Positions 1-8,457 of a DNA stretch of 64,000 nucleotides are shown one piece after another. The DNA is from Streptomyces sp. PCS3-D2 (GTDB lineage Bacteria > Actinomycetota > Actinomycetes > Streptomycetales > Streptomycetaceae). Position 1 is the stretch's first letter; every line of letters begins with the position of its first letter. The notes under the pieces were generated by a model, which saw only the letters and a program-made list of their open reading frames with translations, did no database searches and had not been told where the DNA came from. Position numbers and translations under genes: made by a program. The stretch spans positions 6,874,001-6,938,000 of the forward strand of contig NZ_CP097800.1 in NCBI RefSeq assembly GCF_000612545.2. The letters run 5' to 3'.

Positions 1-2
1 CC

Positions 3-338
3 CTGGTCGCCCTGCTGCGCGCCCAGGGGGTTCCGGCCGGGCTGTGCTACCAGCGCCTCGCCGACGACGACGGCTCCAACCCCCTCGTCCACGGGCTGAT
101 CGCGCTGCGTCTGCCCGGCAGCGACCGCTGGAGCCGCCTCGATCCGCGTGGCAACAGGCCCGGGGTCGACGCCCGCTTCGACCTCGCCGAGGAGCGCCTG
201 GCCTTCCCCGTCCGCCCGGAACTGGGCGAGGTCGACTACCCCGGGCTGTACGCGGCCCCGCACCCGGCCGTACTGGCGGCCCTCCAGGATTCCGCGGACC
301 GGCAGGAACTGTGGCGGAAGCTGCCGACGGCGCTCTGA
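3..338 (+). CDS. Transglutaminase-like protein, C-terminal part (truncated by window edge)
   Basis: The reading frame enters open from the left edge and gives 111 residues to a TGA. Visible pieces fit the end of a transglutaminase-like (papain-fold) domain. GVPAGLCYQRL sits where these proteins place the segment after the catalytic Cys. HGLIAL supplies the usual His, and the LDPRG stretch supplies the Asp. The catalytic Cys itself would lie just upstream, outside the window. Proteins of this group in Streptomyces are small intracellular cysteine-peptidase-like enzymes of unknown substrate. The family call is moderate because less than half of the domain is seen. Confidence 0.6.
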   Translation: MVALLRAQGVPAGLCYQRLADDDGSNPLVHGLIALRLPGSDRWSRLDPRGNRPGVDARFDLAEERLAFPVRPELGEVDYPGLYAAPHPAVLAALQDSADRQELWRKLPTAL

Positions 339-356
339 GACGCCTCCGCGGACGGC

Positions 357-374
357 CCCCGGGAGAACCCGGGG
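357..374. terminator. GC hairpin downstream of the transglutaminase-like gene
   Basis: CCCCGGG, loop AGAA, CCCGGGG: a perfect 7-bp stem 19 bases after the stop codon. There is no U-run, as is usual in high-GC actinomycetes. It lies between two convergent genes and could serve both. Confidence 0.35.
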
Positions 375-450
375 TGCGCCCGTCCCCCGCGGCGCCGAGC
401 ACGCGGCTACAGGGCCCTCGGACGGGGCCGCCCGGGCGCGGGAGGGGCCC

Positions 451-1173
451 TCAGCCGGCTTCGCGCACCTGCGCGGCGGTCGGCGCCGTACCGCCGAGGT
501 GGGCCGGCAGCCACCAGGAGTCCTCGGGGCTCCGGGGCTTCTCCGGGTAGGCGCGCTGGGCGGCGTCCAGCAGTTCCTGGACGCGCTCGCGCAGCCGCCG
601 CGTGATCGCCCCGGCGTACTGGTCGGTGGGAGCCTCGATCGGCTCGCCCACCCGCAGCGTCACCGGGATGTGGCTGCGCTTGAGGTTCTTCGGACGTCCC
701 TTGGTCCACAGCCGCTGCGTGCCCCACAGCGCCACCGGGATCAGCGGGACGCCGGCCTCCTGCGCCATGCGGGCCGCACCCGACTTGAAGCTCTTCAGGG
801 TGAAGGACTGGGAGATCGTCGCCTCGGGGAAGACCCCGATGATCTCGCCGGAGCGCAGCGACTCCAGGGCGTGCTGGTACGCCGTCTCGCCCTGTTTGCG
901 GTCCACCGGGATGTGCTTCATCGCGCGCATCAGCGGACCGGACACCTTGTGGCGGAACACCGACTCCTTCGCCATGAAGCGCACCAGGCGCTTCTGCGGC
1001 CGCGCCGTCAGGCCGGCGAAGATGAAGTCGAGGTAGCCGATGTGGTTCGACACCAGGACCGCACCGCCCTTGCGGGGGATGTTCTCGGTGCCCTTCATGT
1101 CGATGCGGATGTCGAGCGCGCGGAACAACCCGTGCGCGGCGCCGATCACCGGAGGGTAGACGAGCTCAGCCAT
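451..1173 (-). CDS. Lysophospholipid acyltransferase (1-acylglycerol-3-phosphate acyltransferase family)
   Basis: The 240-residue product has the PlsC-type acyltransferase blocks. NHIGYLD (His44, Asp49) is the catalytic NHx4D motif. FPEATIS at about 115 is the variant of FPEGTRS that binds the glycerol phosphate. A Lys-Ser-Gly segment follows at about 130, and VPLIPVALWG is the later conserved block. The enzyme would acylate lysophosphatidic acid or a related lysolipid at the membrane. The start at MAELVYPP is chosen because the upstream in-frame extension has no family similarity and begins inside the promoter region. There is no strong Shine-Dalgarno site. It stands alone and converges with the gene at the left edge. 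Confidence 0.88.
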   Translation of the reverse strand: MAELVYPPVIGAAHGLFRALDIRIDMKGTENIPRKGGAVLVSNHIGYLDFIFAGLTARPQKRLVRFMAKESVFRHKVSGPLMRAMKHIPVDRKQGETAYQHALESLRSGEIIGVFPEATISQSFTLKSFKSGAARMAQEAGVPLIPVALWGTQRLWTKGRPKNLKRSHIPVTLRVGEPIEAPTDQYAGAITRRLRERVQELLDAAQRAYPEKPRSPEDSWWLPAHLGGTAPTAAQVREAG

Positions 1174-1337
1174 GGGGAGACCCGCTTTCTGTCTGGGGAG
1201 GTGCTCCCGGCCGGAAGTTACGGAAGCGTAGGTACGCGACCCTTGGGGATGGTGCCCCAAACGAGGGCCGCTGGCCAGTCCAGGCGTCCGCGCCCGGGGA
1301 GATTCTCGTCACGCCGGGAATTCCGCGGGGCCGCCGG

Positions 1338-1763
1338 GTGTCCCCATCCACGTACGAGCGTACGACGATCATGTGCGTGGACGAAGACGGTGGTGTGACG
1401 GGAGTGCGGGTGCTCGGCAGGGAAGAGGGGCGCAACGGCGCGGGCGGGGCGGTGCCCGCGCGCCTGGGCGCCGCGGAACTGGGTGCGCGACCGGGGCGCC
1501 GGGCCACCCTGGTGCAGTTCTCCAGCGCCTTCTGCCAGCCGTGCCGGGCCACGCGGCGGATCCTCGCCGAGGTGGCGGAGATGGTCGAGGGAGTCGCGCA
1601 CATCGAGATCGACGCCGAAGAGCGGCTCGACCTGGTGCGGGCCCTGGGGGTCGAGAAGACCCCGACCGTGCTCGTACTCGACGCCGCCGGACGTATCGTG
1701 CGTCGGGCGGCCGGGATGCCGCGCAAGGTGGACGTGATCGCCGCACTGGGCGCGGCCGTATGA
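1338..1763 (+). CDS. Thioredoxin-fold protein with CQPC active site
   Basis: A thioredoxin-family oxidoreductase of about 141 residues from GTG 1338. The active site is FCQPCR (Cys66 and Cys69 in this numbering), and the cis-proline follows in EKTPTVLVLD. The CQPC pair differs from the CGPC of canonical thioredoxin. A roughly 50-residue N-terminal extension without obvious fold precedes the beta-strand LVQFSSAFC. The start is uncertain: GTG 1338 and ATG 1371 are both possible and neither has a good ribosome-binding site. No partner reductase is adjacent. It may act in general disulfide reduction, but the substrate is unknown. Confidence 0.8.
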   Translation: MSPSTYERTTIMCVDEDGGVTGVRVLGREEGRNGAGGAVPARLGAAELGARPGRRATLVQFSSAFCQPCRATRRILAEVAEMVEGVAHIEIDAEERLDLVRALGVEKTPTVLVLDAAGRIVRRAAGMPRKVDVIAALGAAV

Positions 1764-1906
1764 CGCGCGGTGCGGCCGGCGGTGGGAGCGGGTCGGGGCC
1801 GGGGGTGCCGGAGGCGCCGGTGCACACGCCCGCACACCGCGTGACGCGCCTGACATCTGCCCGATCCCGCTTGACTGGGTCCACGGGAGATCGCCAGGCT
1901 GGCGGT

Positions 1907-1987
1907 ATGCGGTATGAACTCCTGCTCTACGGACGGTTCCATGTGGACCTCGTCCGATACGCGAGCGCGCTCTGTCCGGATCGCTGA
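1907..1987 (+). CDS. Putative leader peptide (26 aa, HVDL family) upstream of flavin reductase
   Basis: The 26-codon ORF contains HVDLVRYASALC, matching the HVDLCRxAS(A)LC core of short leader peptides that precede sulfur-assimilation genes in Streptomyces. Those peptides are thought to sense cysteine supply through translation of a Cys codon near their end. Here the single Cys codon (TGT) is fourth from the stop. The ORF ends 59 bases before the flavin reductase start, and a GGCGG run lies just before its ATG. Known of the family: cis-acting attenuation-type control. Inferred here: the downstream reductase is induced when sulfur or cysteine is scarce. No clear terminator/antiterminator pair is visible in the 59-base gap. 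Confidence 0.72.
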   Translation: MRYELLLYGRFHVDLVRYASALCPDR

Positions 1988-2046
1988 ACGCCCCGTCCCC
2001 GATCCCGACCGTGCCCGCGTGTCCTGCGGCAGAAGGCAGAACCCTG

Positions 2047-2577
2047 ATGAGTGTTCCGACGGCCCCGACGGCTGCTTCCCTCCTTTCCGGCGCCGGCCGT
2101 CCCGGCTCGCCCGAGCTCCTGCGCTCCGTTTTCCGGCAGCACGCCGCCGGGGTCGCCGTGATCACCGCCCAGGACGGCGGCCGGCCGGTGGGCTTCACCG
2201 CCACCTCGCTGAACTCCGTCTCGGCGGACCCGCCGCTGCTGTCCTTCACGATCGGCACCGGGGCCTCGACCTGGCCCGCGGTGCGCGACAGCGAGCACCT
2301 CGGCGTCCACATACTCGGCGAGCACCAAAGGGAGCTGGCGGGCCTGTTCGCGCGGAGCGGAGCCGACCGTTTCGGTCAGGACACCGGCTGGGCCGTCGGC
2401 CCGCACGGGGTTCCGGTCCTGGACGGCGTGCTGGCGTGGCTGGTCTGCCGGGTGGTGGCGCGGGTGCCCGCGGGGGAGCACCGTGTGGTCATCGCCCAGG
2501 CGGTCGTGGGGGACCCGGCCGGGGAAGGCCGTCCGCTGCTGTACCACCAGGGGCGCTTCAACGCGCTGCGCGACTGA
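2047..2577 (+). CDS. Flavin reductase family protein (FMN-binding split barrel)
   Basis: A 176-residue flavin-reductase-like domain. It shows FRQHAAGVAVITA, then the flavin-binding block VGFTATSLNSVSADPPLLSF, then GVHILGEHQRELAGLFAR. Such proteins supply reduced FMN to two-component monooxygenases, including sulfonate and other organosulfur desulfonases. No monooxygenase lies beside it, so the partner must be elsewhere. The ATG at 2047 follows AAGGCAG at a suitable distance. The leader peptide just upstream points to control by sulfur status, which would fit a role in releasing sulfur from organic sources. That role is inference; the reductase fold is clear. Confidence 0.88.
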   Translation: MSVPTAPTAASLLSGAGRPGSPELLRSVFRQHAAGVAVITAQDGGRPVGFTATSLNSVSADPPLLSFTIGTGASTWPAVRDSEHLGVHILGEHQRELAGLFARSGADRFGQDTGWAVGPHGVPVLDGVLAWLVCRVVARVPAGEHRVVIAQAVVGDPAGEGRPLLYHQGRFNALRD

Positions 2578-2678
2578 ATCGTCCCTGCTGGGGCGGGTCG
2601 GGCGGCGTTGGGCAGATCACAGTTCGCCGACCTTGCGACTTGGTGGGACCCACGGTGTACTGACGAGTAACATTCCCT

Positions 2679-2699
2679 TCGGGGCGCGGGCCGCCCCGA
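2679..2699 (+). terminator. 8-bp hairpin between flavin reductase and etfBA
   Basis: TCGGGGCG, loop CGGGC, CGCCCCGA: a perfect stem about 100 bases after the flavin reductase stop and 79 before etfB. It could end the upstream transcript. With no U-run, a role as an RNA element of the etf leader cannot be excluded. Confidence 0.35.
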
Positions 2700-2723
2700 T
2701 CGGGATCCGCCCGACAAGGCGCC

Positions 2724-2738
2724 TATGCTGCCTGCATA
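2724..2738. promoter_or_regulatory. Short inverted repeat in the etfBA promoter region
   Basis: TATGC-TGCCT-GCATA is a perfect 5-bp inverted repeat 40 bases upstream of the etfB start. TATGCT also resembles a -10 box, but no convincing -35 lies at the right spacing. It may be an operator or core-promoter element. The evidence is positional only. Confidence 0.25.
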
Positions 2739-2777
2739 AGGCGGTACACGAAAAGACGATGCGGTAGGAGAGCCGGC

Positions 2778-3566
2778 GTGAGCCTGAGGATCGTTGTCTG
2801 TGTGAAGTACGTGCCCGACGCCACTGGCGACCGGCAGTTCACCGAGGACTTGACCGTCAACCGTGACGACGTCGACGGCCTGCTGTCGGAGCTCGACGAG
2901 TACGCCGTCGAGCAGGCGCTGCAGATCTCCGAGAACTCGGACGACGACGTCGAGATCACCGTCCTGACGGTGGGCCCCGAGGATGCCAAGGACGCGCTGC
3001 GCAAGGCGCTGTCGATGGGCGCCGACAAGGCCGTCCACGTCGAGGACGACGATCTGCACGGCACGGACGTCATGGGCACCTCGCTGGTGCTCGCCAAGGC
3101 CATCGAGAAGGCCGGCTACGACCTGGTCGTCACGGGCATGGCGTCGACCGACGGCACCATGGGTGTCCTCCCGGCGATCCTGGCCGAGCGCCTGGGCGTC
3201 CCGCAGGTCACCCTGCTCTCCGAGGTCAAGGTCGAGGGCGGCACCGTGACCGGCCGCCGTGACGGCGACACCGCCAGCGAGCAGCTGGAGGCCTCCCTCC
3301 CGGCGCTCGTCTCGGTGACGGACCAGTCGGGCGAGGCCCGCTACCCGTCCTTCAAGGGCATCATGGCCGCGAAGAAGAAGCCGGTCGAGTCCTGGGACCT
3401 CGAGGACCTGGAGATCGAGGCCGACGAGGTCGGTCTCGAAGGCTCCTGGACCGCGGTCGACTCCGCCGCGCAGCGCCCGGCCCGCACCGCCGGCACGATC
3501 GTCAAGGACGAGGGCGAGGGCGGCAAGCAGCTGGCCGAGTTCCTGGCCGGCCAGAAGTTCATCTAA
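2778..3566 (+). CDS. etfB: Electron transfer flavoprotein beta subunit
   Basis: The 262-residue product matches EtfB throughout. The N-terminus is IVVCVKYVPD. AMP-binding-domain segments include VTGMASTDGTMGVLPAILAE. The family signature lies near the C-terminal third, ARYPSFKGIMAAKKKPVESW. With EtfA it forms the heterodimeric FAD/AMP protein that takes electrons from acyl-CoA and other dehydrogenases and passes them to an ETF-quinone oxidoreductase. GTG 2778 is the start, with GGAG in TAGGAGAGCC ahead of it. The gene is followed 59 bases later by etfA in the standard beta-alpha order. Confidence 0.97.
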   Translation: MSLRIVVCVKYVPDATGDRQFTEDLTVNRDDVDGLLSELDEYAVEQALQISENSDDDVEITVLTVGPEDAKDALRKALSMGADKAVHVEDDDLHGTDVMGTSLVLAKAIEKAGYDLVVTGMASTDGTMGVLPAILAERLGVPQVTLLSEVKVEGGTVTGRRDGDTASEQLEASLPALVSVTDQSGEARYPSFKGIMAAKKKPVESWDLEDLEIEADEVGLEGSWTAVDSAAQRPARTAGTIVKDEGEGGKQLAEFLAGQKFI

Positions 3567-3625
3567 GGGCTTCGGCCACCCCTCGCTAGCCCCCAGACAC
3601 CTCGCAATCGCAGGAGAGCAGTCCC

Positions 3626-4588
3626 ATGGCTGAAGTTCTCGTCTACGTCGACCACGTGGACGGCGCCGTCCGCAAGCCCACCCTCGAACTGCTGACGCTG
3701 GCCCGCCGCATCGGCGAGCCCGTCGCCGTCGCCCTGGGCGCCGGTGCCGACGCCACCGCCGCGGTGCTCGCCGAGCACGGCGCGGTCAAGGTCCTCACCG
3801 CCGACGCCCCCGAGTTCACCGAGTACCTCGTCGTGCCGAAGGTGGACGCGCTCCAGGCCGCGTACGAGGCCGTTTCCCCGGCCGCCGTGCTCGTCCCGTC
3901 CTCCGCCGAGGGCAAGGAGATCGCCGCGCGCCTCGCCGTGCGCATCGGCTCCGGCATCATCACGGACGCCGTGGACCTGGAGGCGGGTGACGAGGGTCCG
4001 GTCGCGACGCAGTCCGCCTTCGCGGCGTCGTTCACCACCAAGTCCCGCGTCTCCAAGGGCACCCCGGTCATCACCGTGAAGCCGAACTCGGCCGCCGTCG
4101 AGGCCGCCCCGGCCGCGGGCGCCGTCGAGGCGCTCGCCGTCACCTTCGGCACCCTGGCCACCGGCACCAAGGTCACCGGCCGCACCCCGCGCGAATCGAC
4201 CGGCCGTCCCGAGCTGACCGAGGCCGCGATCGTCGTCTCCGGCGGCCGCGGCGTCAACGGCGCCGAGAACTTCGGCATCATCGAGGAGCTCGCGGACTCC
4301 CTCGGCGCGGCCGTCGGCGCCTCGCGCGCCGCCGTCGATGCCGGTTGGTACCCGCACACCAACCAGGTCGGCCAGACCGGTAAGTCGGTCTCCCCGCAGC
4401 TCTACATCGCCTCCGGCATTTCGGGCGCGATCCAGCACCGGGCCGGCATGCAGACCTCGAAGACCATCGTGGCCATCAACAAGGACGCCGAGGCCCCGAT
4501 CTTCGACCTCGTCGACTACGGCGTGGTCGGCGACCTCTTCACGGTCGTCCCGCAGCTGACCGCGGAGATCAAGGCTCGCCAGAGCTGA
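3626..4588 (+). CDS. etfA: Electron transfer flavoprotein alpha subunit
   Basis: The 320-residue product carries the FAD-binding C-terminal domain of Etf[35 protein letters not shown], and the signature [17 protein letters not shown] followed by TIVAINKD and [14 protein letters not shown]. It pairs with the beta subunit just upstream. The ATG is preceded by AGGAGAGCAGTCCC. Length is normal and all key blocks are present, so the complex should be functional. Likely electron donors are the many acyl-CoA dehydrogenases of Streptomyces, none of which is encoded in this window. Confidence 0.97.
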   Translation: MAEVLVYVDHVDGAVRKPTLELLTLARRIGEPVAVALGAGADATAAVLAEHGAVKVLTADAPEFTEYLVVPKVDALQAAYEAVSPAAVLVPSSAEGKEIAARLAVRIGSGIITDAVDLEAGDEGPVATQSAFAASFTTKSRVSKGTPVITVKPNSAAVEAAPAAGAVEALAVTFGTLATGTKVTGRTPRESTGRPELTEAAIVVSGGRGVNGAENFGIIEELADSLGAAVGASRAAVDAGWYPHTNQVGQTGKSVSPQLYIASGISGAIQHRAGMQTSKTIVAINKDAEAPIFDLVDYGVVGDLFTVVPQLTAEIKARQS

Positions 4589-4625
4589 CCGGCTGACCTG
4601 CGTTTCTCTTCGCAGCATCGCTTCT

Positions 4626-4662
4626 TCGGGGCCGTGTGGTGATTCTCACCACGCGGCCCCGA
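4626..4662 (+). terminator. Terminator hairpin after etfA
   Basis: A 17-bp stem (TCGGGGCCGTGTGGTGA and TCACCACGCGGCCCCGA) with one G-T wobble and a three-base loop, 37 bases after etfA. It is followed by GTCGTTTG. This is a strong intrinsic-type terminator for the etfBA transcript. Confidence 0.75.
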
Positions 4663-4770
4663 GTCGTTTGCCCGGGACGGCGGAGGGACCATTGACGGAG
4701 CGGAACCACGTGACTAAATTCTGCTATGCGGATCTAGGCTTCCGTGAAGCGGAAAAGAGGAGAGTGCACG

Positions 4771-6069
4771 ATGGGTCAGCAGGAGAAGGTGGCGACGAGC
4801 CTCGCAGGCGCGGTCAGCGAGGGCATCAGCGCCTCCCTCGCGCCGGTGGACGCGGAGCTCGCGCGCCACTACCCGGGCGACCCCGGCACCCGGCAGCCCA
4901 TCCACACCGTCTACGTGCCCGGTGACGTCTTCGCCGCCGACACCATCCGCTCCTGGGGCGACCAGGCCCTCGCCGCGCTCGACGAGCATGCTCCCGACGC
5001 CGCGACCTTCGCCGCGGTGCTCGGCATCTCCGACGAGCTGGCCGTACCGGTCTACGAACGCGTCCGCGCCAAGCTCCTGCGCGAGCCCGTCGAGGACCTC
5101 CGGGTCGACTTCGAGGACGGCTTCGGCGTCCGCTCCGACGAGGAGGAGGACCAGGCCGCGGCCCGTGCCGCCCGCCTCGTCTCGGAGGCCTTCGCCAACG
5201 GAACGAACGCGCCGTACATGGGCATCCGTATGAAGTGCATGGAAGCGAACGTCCGCGACCGTGGCATCCGCACCACCGACATCTTCCTCTCCGGTCTGCT
5301 GGAGCACGGCGGCCTGCCCGAGGGCCTCGTCCTGACGCTGCCGAAGGTCACCTACGCCGAGCAGGTCAGTGCCTTCGTCAAGCTGCTGGAGGCCTTCGAG
5401 GCCACCCGCGGCCTGCGCCCGGGCCGGATCGGCTTCGAGATACAGATCGAGACCAGCCAGTCCATCCTGGCCTCCGACGGCACCGCCACGGTCGCCCGGA
5501 TGATCGAGGCCGCGAAGGGCCGCGCCACCGGCCTGCACTACGGCACCTTCGACTACAGCGCCTGTGTCGGCGTCTCCGCCGCTTACCAGGCCAGCGACCA
5601 CCCGGCCGCCGACCACGCGAAGGCGATCATGCAGGTCGCGGCGGCCGGTACCGGCGTGCGCGTGTCCGACGGCTCCACCAACGTGCTGCCGATCGGCACC
5701 ACCGAGAAGGTCCACGAGGGCTGGAGGCTCCACTACGGGCTGACCCGCCGCGCCCTGGCCCGCGCCTACTACCAGGGCTGGGACATGCACCCGGCGCACC
5801 TGCCGACCCGCTACGCGGCCGTCTTCACCTTCTACCGCGAGGGCCTGCAGGCCGCCGCCGCGCGCCTGAAGGCGTACGTGGCCAGGATCGAGGGCGACGT
5901 GATGGACGAGCCCGCGACCGCCAAGGCCCTGGCCGGCTACCTGGTCCGCGGCCTCGACTGCGGCGCGGTGGGCTCCGACGAGGTCACCGCCCTGACCGGC
6001 CTCACCCGCGCCGAGCTCGACGCCTTCGCCATACCCCGCCGCTCGGCCACCCTGACCGCCACCGCCTGA
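4771..6069 (+). CDS. DUF6986 family aldolase/citrate-lyase-like enzyme
   Basis: 432 residues. The strongest features are VDFEDGFGVRSDEEED (about 110-125) and GFEIQIETSQSIL (about 220-232). These resemble the acidic metal-binding loops of the HpcH/HpaI-CitE TIM-barrel superfamily. THYGTFDYS-like LHYGTFDYSACVGVS and the later WDMHPAHLPTRYAA support this. Relatives are annotated as DUF6986 or loosely as phosphoenolpyruvate kinase. The reaction is not established here; cleavage or formation of a C-C bond next to a keto acid, with a divalent metal, is the reasonable guess. ATG 4771 is chosen over an upstream GTG because AAGAGGAGAG lies seven bases ahead. Confidence 0.75.
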   Translation: MGQQEKVATSLAGAVSEGISASLAPVDAELARHYPGDPGTRQPIHTVYVPGDVFAADTIRSWGDQALAALDEHAPDAATFAAVLGISDELAVPVYERVRAKLLREPVEDLRVDFEDGFGVRSDEEEDQAAARAARLVSEAFANGTNAPYMGIRMKCMEANVRDRGIRTTDIFLSGLLEHGGLPEGLVLTLPKVTYAEQVSAFVKLLEAFEATRGLRPGRIGFEIQIETSQSILASDGTATVARMIEAAKGRATGLHYGTFDYSACVGVSAAYQASDHPAADHAKAIMQVAAAGTGVRVSDGSTNVLPIGTTEKVHEGWRLHYGLTRRALARAYYQGWDMHPAHLPTRYAAVFTFYREGLQAAAARLKAYVARIEGDVMDEPATAKALAGYLVRGLDCGAVGSDEVTALTGLTRAELDAFAIPRRSATLTATA

Positions 6070-6075
6070 CCAGCA

Positions 6076-6117
6076 CGGGCGCCCCGCCCCCGGACCGCTC
6101 CGGGGGCGGGGCGCCCG
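6076..6117. terminator. Strong bidirectional terminator (19-bp perfect stem)
   Basis: The arms 6077-6094 (GGGCGCCCCGCCCCCGGA) and 6099-6116 are perfect reverse complements around a four-base loop. One further C-G pair extends the stem. It lies between convergent genes, 7 bases after one stop and 40 from the other, so it probably ends both transcripts. Confidence 0.85.
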
Positions 6118-6157
6118 CGCCGCGCCGCGTGCCACGGGGGCCGGGGCCGGTGGGACG

Positions 6158-7195
6158 TCAGTCCGCCGGCGGGAGTTCTCCCGAGCCGCGGGGGATGAGA
6201 CGGGTGGTCAGTTCCGTGCGGACCGGCGGCAGACCGGTGCCCGACAGGCGCTGGAAGAGGCGGTCCGTGGCCACCCGGCCGAGGGCCGCAGGATCCTGCG
6301 CGACCACCGTGACGCCCGGGCGCAACAGGTCCGCCAGCTCGAAGTCGTCGAAGCCGACCAGCGCCACCGGGCGTTCCAGGGGAGCCAGGACCCGTACCAC
6401 GGTGACCGTCACCCGGTTGTTGCCGGCGAAGACGGCGGTCACCGGCTCCGGACCCGTGAGCATCGACCGCGCCGCCGCCGCGACCCGGCCGGGAGCCGTC
6501 GAGCCGAGCGACACCCAGGATCCGGCCACGGGGAGGCCCGCCTCCGCCATGGCGGCGTGGTAGCCGCGCAACCGCTCCGCCGCCGTGTGGATATGGGGGT
6601 GGTCACCGAGGAAGCCGATTCTGCGGTGGCCGCCCGCGATCAGGTGCGCGACACCGCCGCGCGCCCCGCCGTAGTTGTCCGACAGCACGACGTCGGTGTC
6701 GATCCCACCGGCCGGCCGGTCCACGAACACCGTGGCGACACCGGCCCGCATCTCCGGCTCCAAGTAACGGTGGTCGTTCCCGGCCGGGATCACGATCAGG
6801 CCGTCCACCCGGCGGGCGCACAGCGCGAGCGCCAACTCCCGCTCCCGGTCCGGGTCCTGCGCACTGGAGCCGTTGACGAGCAGCGCCCCGTGCGCGCGGG
6901 CGACTTCCTCAACGGCCCGGTTCAGCGGACCGTAGAAGGGATCGGCCAGGTCTTCCAGGACCAGACCGACGGTGGCGGTACGGCCCTTGCGGAGCACCCG
7001 CGCGCTGTCGTTGCGGCGGAATCCCAGGGCCTCGATGGCCTCCTGGACCCGCTTCTCCGTCTCGGGGGTGACGCCGGGCTCGCTGTTGACCACCCGGGAC
7101 ACCGTCTTCAGGCCGACACCCGCCCTGGCGGCCACGTCCTTCATGGTCGGCCGGCTGCCGTAGCGGGGGTCGGACGGGCGGCGGTTGTGGGGCAC
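6158..7195 (-). CDS. LacI family transcriptional regulator
   Basis: 345 residues with the classic two parts. The N-terminal LacI helix-turn-helix and hinge (about 17-65) read TMKDVAARAGVGLKTVSRVV then TPETEKRVQEAIEALGF. A periplasmic-binding-protein-like ligand domain follows, with VGLVLEDLADPFY, DGLIVIPA, VVLSDNYGGARGGVAHLI and ALVGFDDFELAD. The gene usually represses sugar genes and itself. The inducer cannot be read. GTG 7195 is preceded by GGAGG. It diverges from the TmrB/NUDIX fusion, but no clear LacI-type palindrome stands out in the 146-base gap, so control of that neighbour is only possible. Confidence 0.93.
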   Translation of the reverse strand: MPHNRRPSDPRYGSRPTMKDVAARAGVGLKTVSRVVNSEPGVTPETEKRVQEAIEALGFRRNDSARVLRKGRTATVGLVLEDLADPFYGPLNRAVEEVARAHGALLVNGSSAQDPDRERELALALCARRVDGLIVIPAGNDHRYLEPEMRAGVATVFVDRPAGGIDTDVVLSDNYGGARGGVAHLIAGGHRRIGFLGDHPHIHTAAERLRGYHAAMAEAGLPVAGSWVSLGSTAPGRVAAAARSMLTGPEPVTAVFAGNNRVTVTVVRVLAPLERPVALVGFDDFELADLLRPGVTVVAQDPAALGRVATDRLFQRLSGTGLPPVRTELTTRLIPRGSGELPPAD

Positions 7196-7341
7196 TGTCG
7201 CGATTCCTCCCTAGCTGCCCGGGCGGGCGCGCGGGCCGTGACCTCGAGGATAAGCACTCGGCCGATAGTGAGGTTTCCGTGACAGGGTGGGGCGGGCAAG
7301 CCACTGGGGGCTCCGGACGAGCCATGGGGAGAGGGGTAGAC

Positions 7342-8379
7342 GTGATTGTCTGGATCAACGGTACGTTCGGCGCCGGGAAGACCAGCACGGCCCGTGAACT
7401 GACCGGAATCCTCCCGGACAGCACGCTGTTCGACCCGGAGCTCATCGGTGACGCGCTGCGGCTGCTGCTTCCGCCCAAACGGCTGGCCGAGGTGACCGAC
7501 TACCAGGACCTGCCCAGCTGGCGGCGGCTGGTGGTGGAAACGGCCGCGGCGATGCTGGCCGAGGTGGGCGGGGTGCTCGTGGTCCCGATGGCGCTGTTGC
7601 ACCAGGAGTACCGGGACGAGATCTTCGGCGGGCTGGCAGCCCGGCGGATACCGGTACGGCATGTGCTGCTCGCGCCTGCTGAAACGATCCTGCGCAAGCG
7701 CATCGAGACCCGCACGGAACCGGGGGCCCCCGAGGACGTGGACATCCGGGTCCGACAGTGGGCCTACGACCACATCCCCGCCTACCAGGAGGCCCTCGGT
7801 TGGCTCACCGGCGACGCGCACGTCATCGACAACGGTCCCCTGACCGTGCGGGAGACCGCCGAGCGCATCGCCGAAGCCGTCCGCTCCGAGACCGCCCGGG
7901 TCTGCGACATCGTGCAGACCCCGGAGCCCACGCGGGAGACCGTGGCGGCCGGGGTGCTGCTCTTCGACGAGCGCGACCGGGTACTGCTGGTGGATCCGAC
8001 GTACAAGGCCGGCTGGGAGTTCCCGGGAGGCGTCGTGGAGGCGGGCGAGGCACCCGCCCGCGCCGGGGTACGGGAGGTCGCCGAGGAGTTGGGTCTCGTA
8101 CTGGACCGGGCGCCGGGGCTCCTCGTCGTCGACTGGGAACGCCCGCAGCCCCCCGGCTACGGAGGGCTGCGCCTGCTCTTCGACGGCGGCCGCCTCGCGG
8201 AAGAAGCGGCGGCTCGCCTCCGCCTGCCCGGTCCCGAACTGCGGGCCTGGCGCTTCGTGACCGAGACGGAGGCCGCGGAGCTGCTGCCGCAGCACCGCTA
8301 CGAACGCCTGCGCTGGGCCCTGCGCGCCCGGGAACGGGCCCGCCCCCTGTACCTGGAGGCGGGCGTCCCCACCGGCTGA
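7342..8379 (+). CDS. TmrB-like P-loop ATPase fused to a NUDIX hydrolase
   Basis: 345 residues, two domains. Residues 1-190 resemble TmrB (tunicamycin-resistance ATP-binding protein). The product begins MIVWINGTFGAGKTSTA, with the Walker A motif at 7-14, directly at the N-terminus as in TmrB. Residues about 205-345 form a NUDIX domain whose box GGVVEAGEAPARAGVREVAEE (about 226-246) keeps every catalytic Glu. GTG 7342 is chosen because GGGGAGAGGGG precedes it and it matches the usual TmrB start; upstream ATGs would add an unrelated tail. The fusion might phosphorylate and then hydrolyse, or detoxify, a nucleotide-like compound. The substrate is unknown. Confidence 0.82.
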   Translation: MIVWINGTFGAGKTSTARELTGILPDSTLFDPELIGDALRLLLPPKRLAEVTDYQDLPSWRRLVVETAAAMLAEVGGVLVVPMALLHQEYRDEIFGGLAARRIPVRHVLLAPAETILRKRIETRTEPGAPEDVDIRVRQWAYDHIPAYQEALGWLTGDAHVIDNGPLTVRETAERIAEAVRSETARVCDIVQTPEPTRETVAAGVLLFDERDRVLLVDPTYKAGWEFPGGVVEAGEAPARAGVREVAEELGLVLDRAPGLLVVDWERPQPPGYGGLRLLFDGGRLAEEAAARLRLPGPELRAWRFVTETEAAELLPQHRYERLRWALRARERARPLYLEAGVPTG

Positions 8380-8457
8380 GGCAGCCCGTCTTCCGCGGGC
8401 TCGGTCGGCCGCCCGCGTGCCCCGTGCCGTCGCCGCTCACTCGCCCCGGGCCGGGGC

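Noticed and set aside
4714-6135. Long minus-strand frame opposite the DUF6986 gene
   Set aside because: No family similarity and antisense composition; the plus-strand product is clearly the real protein.
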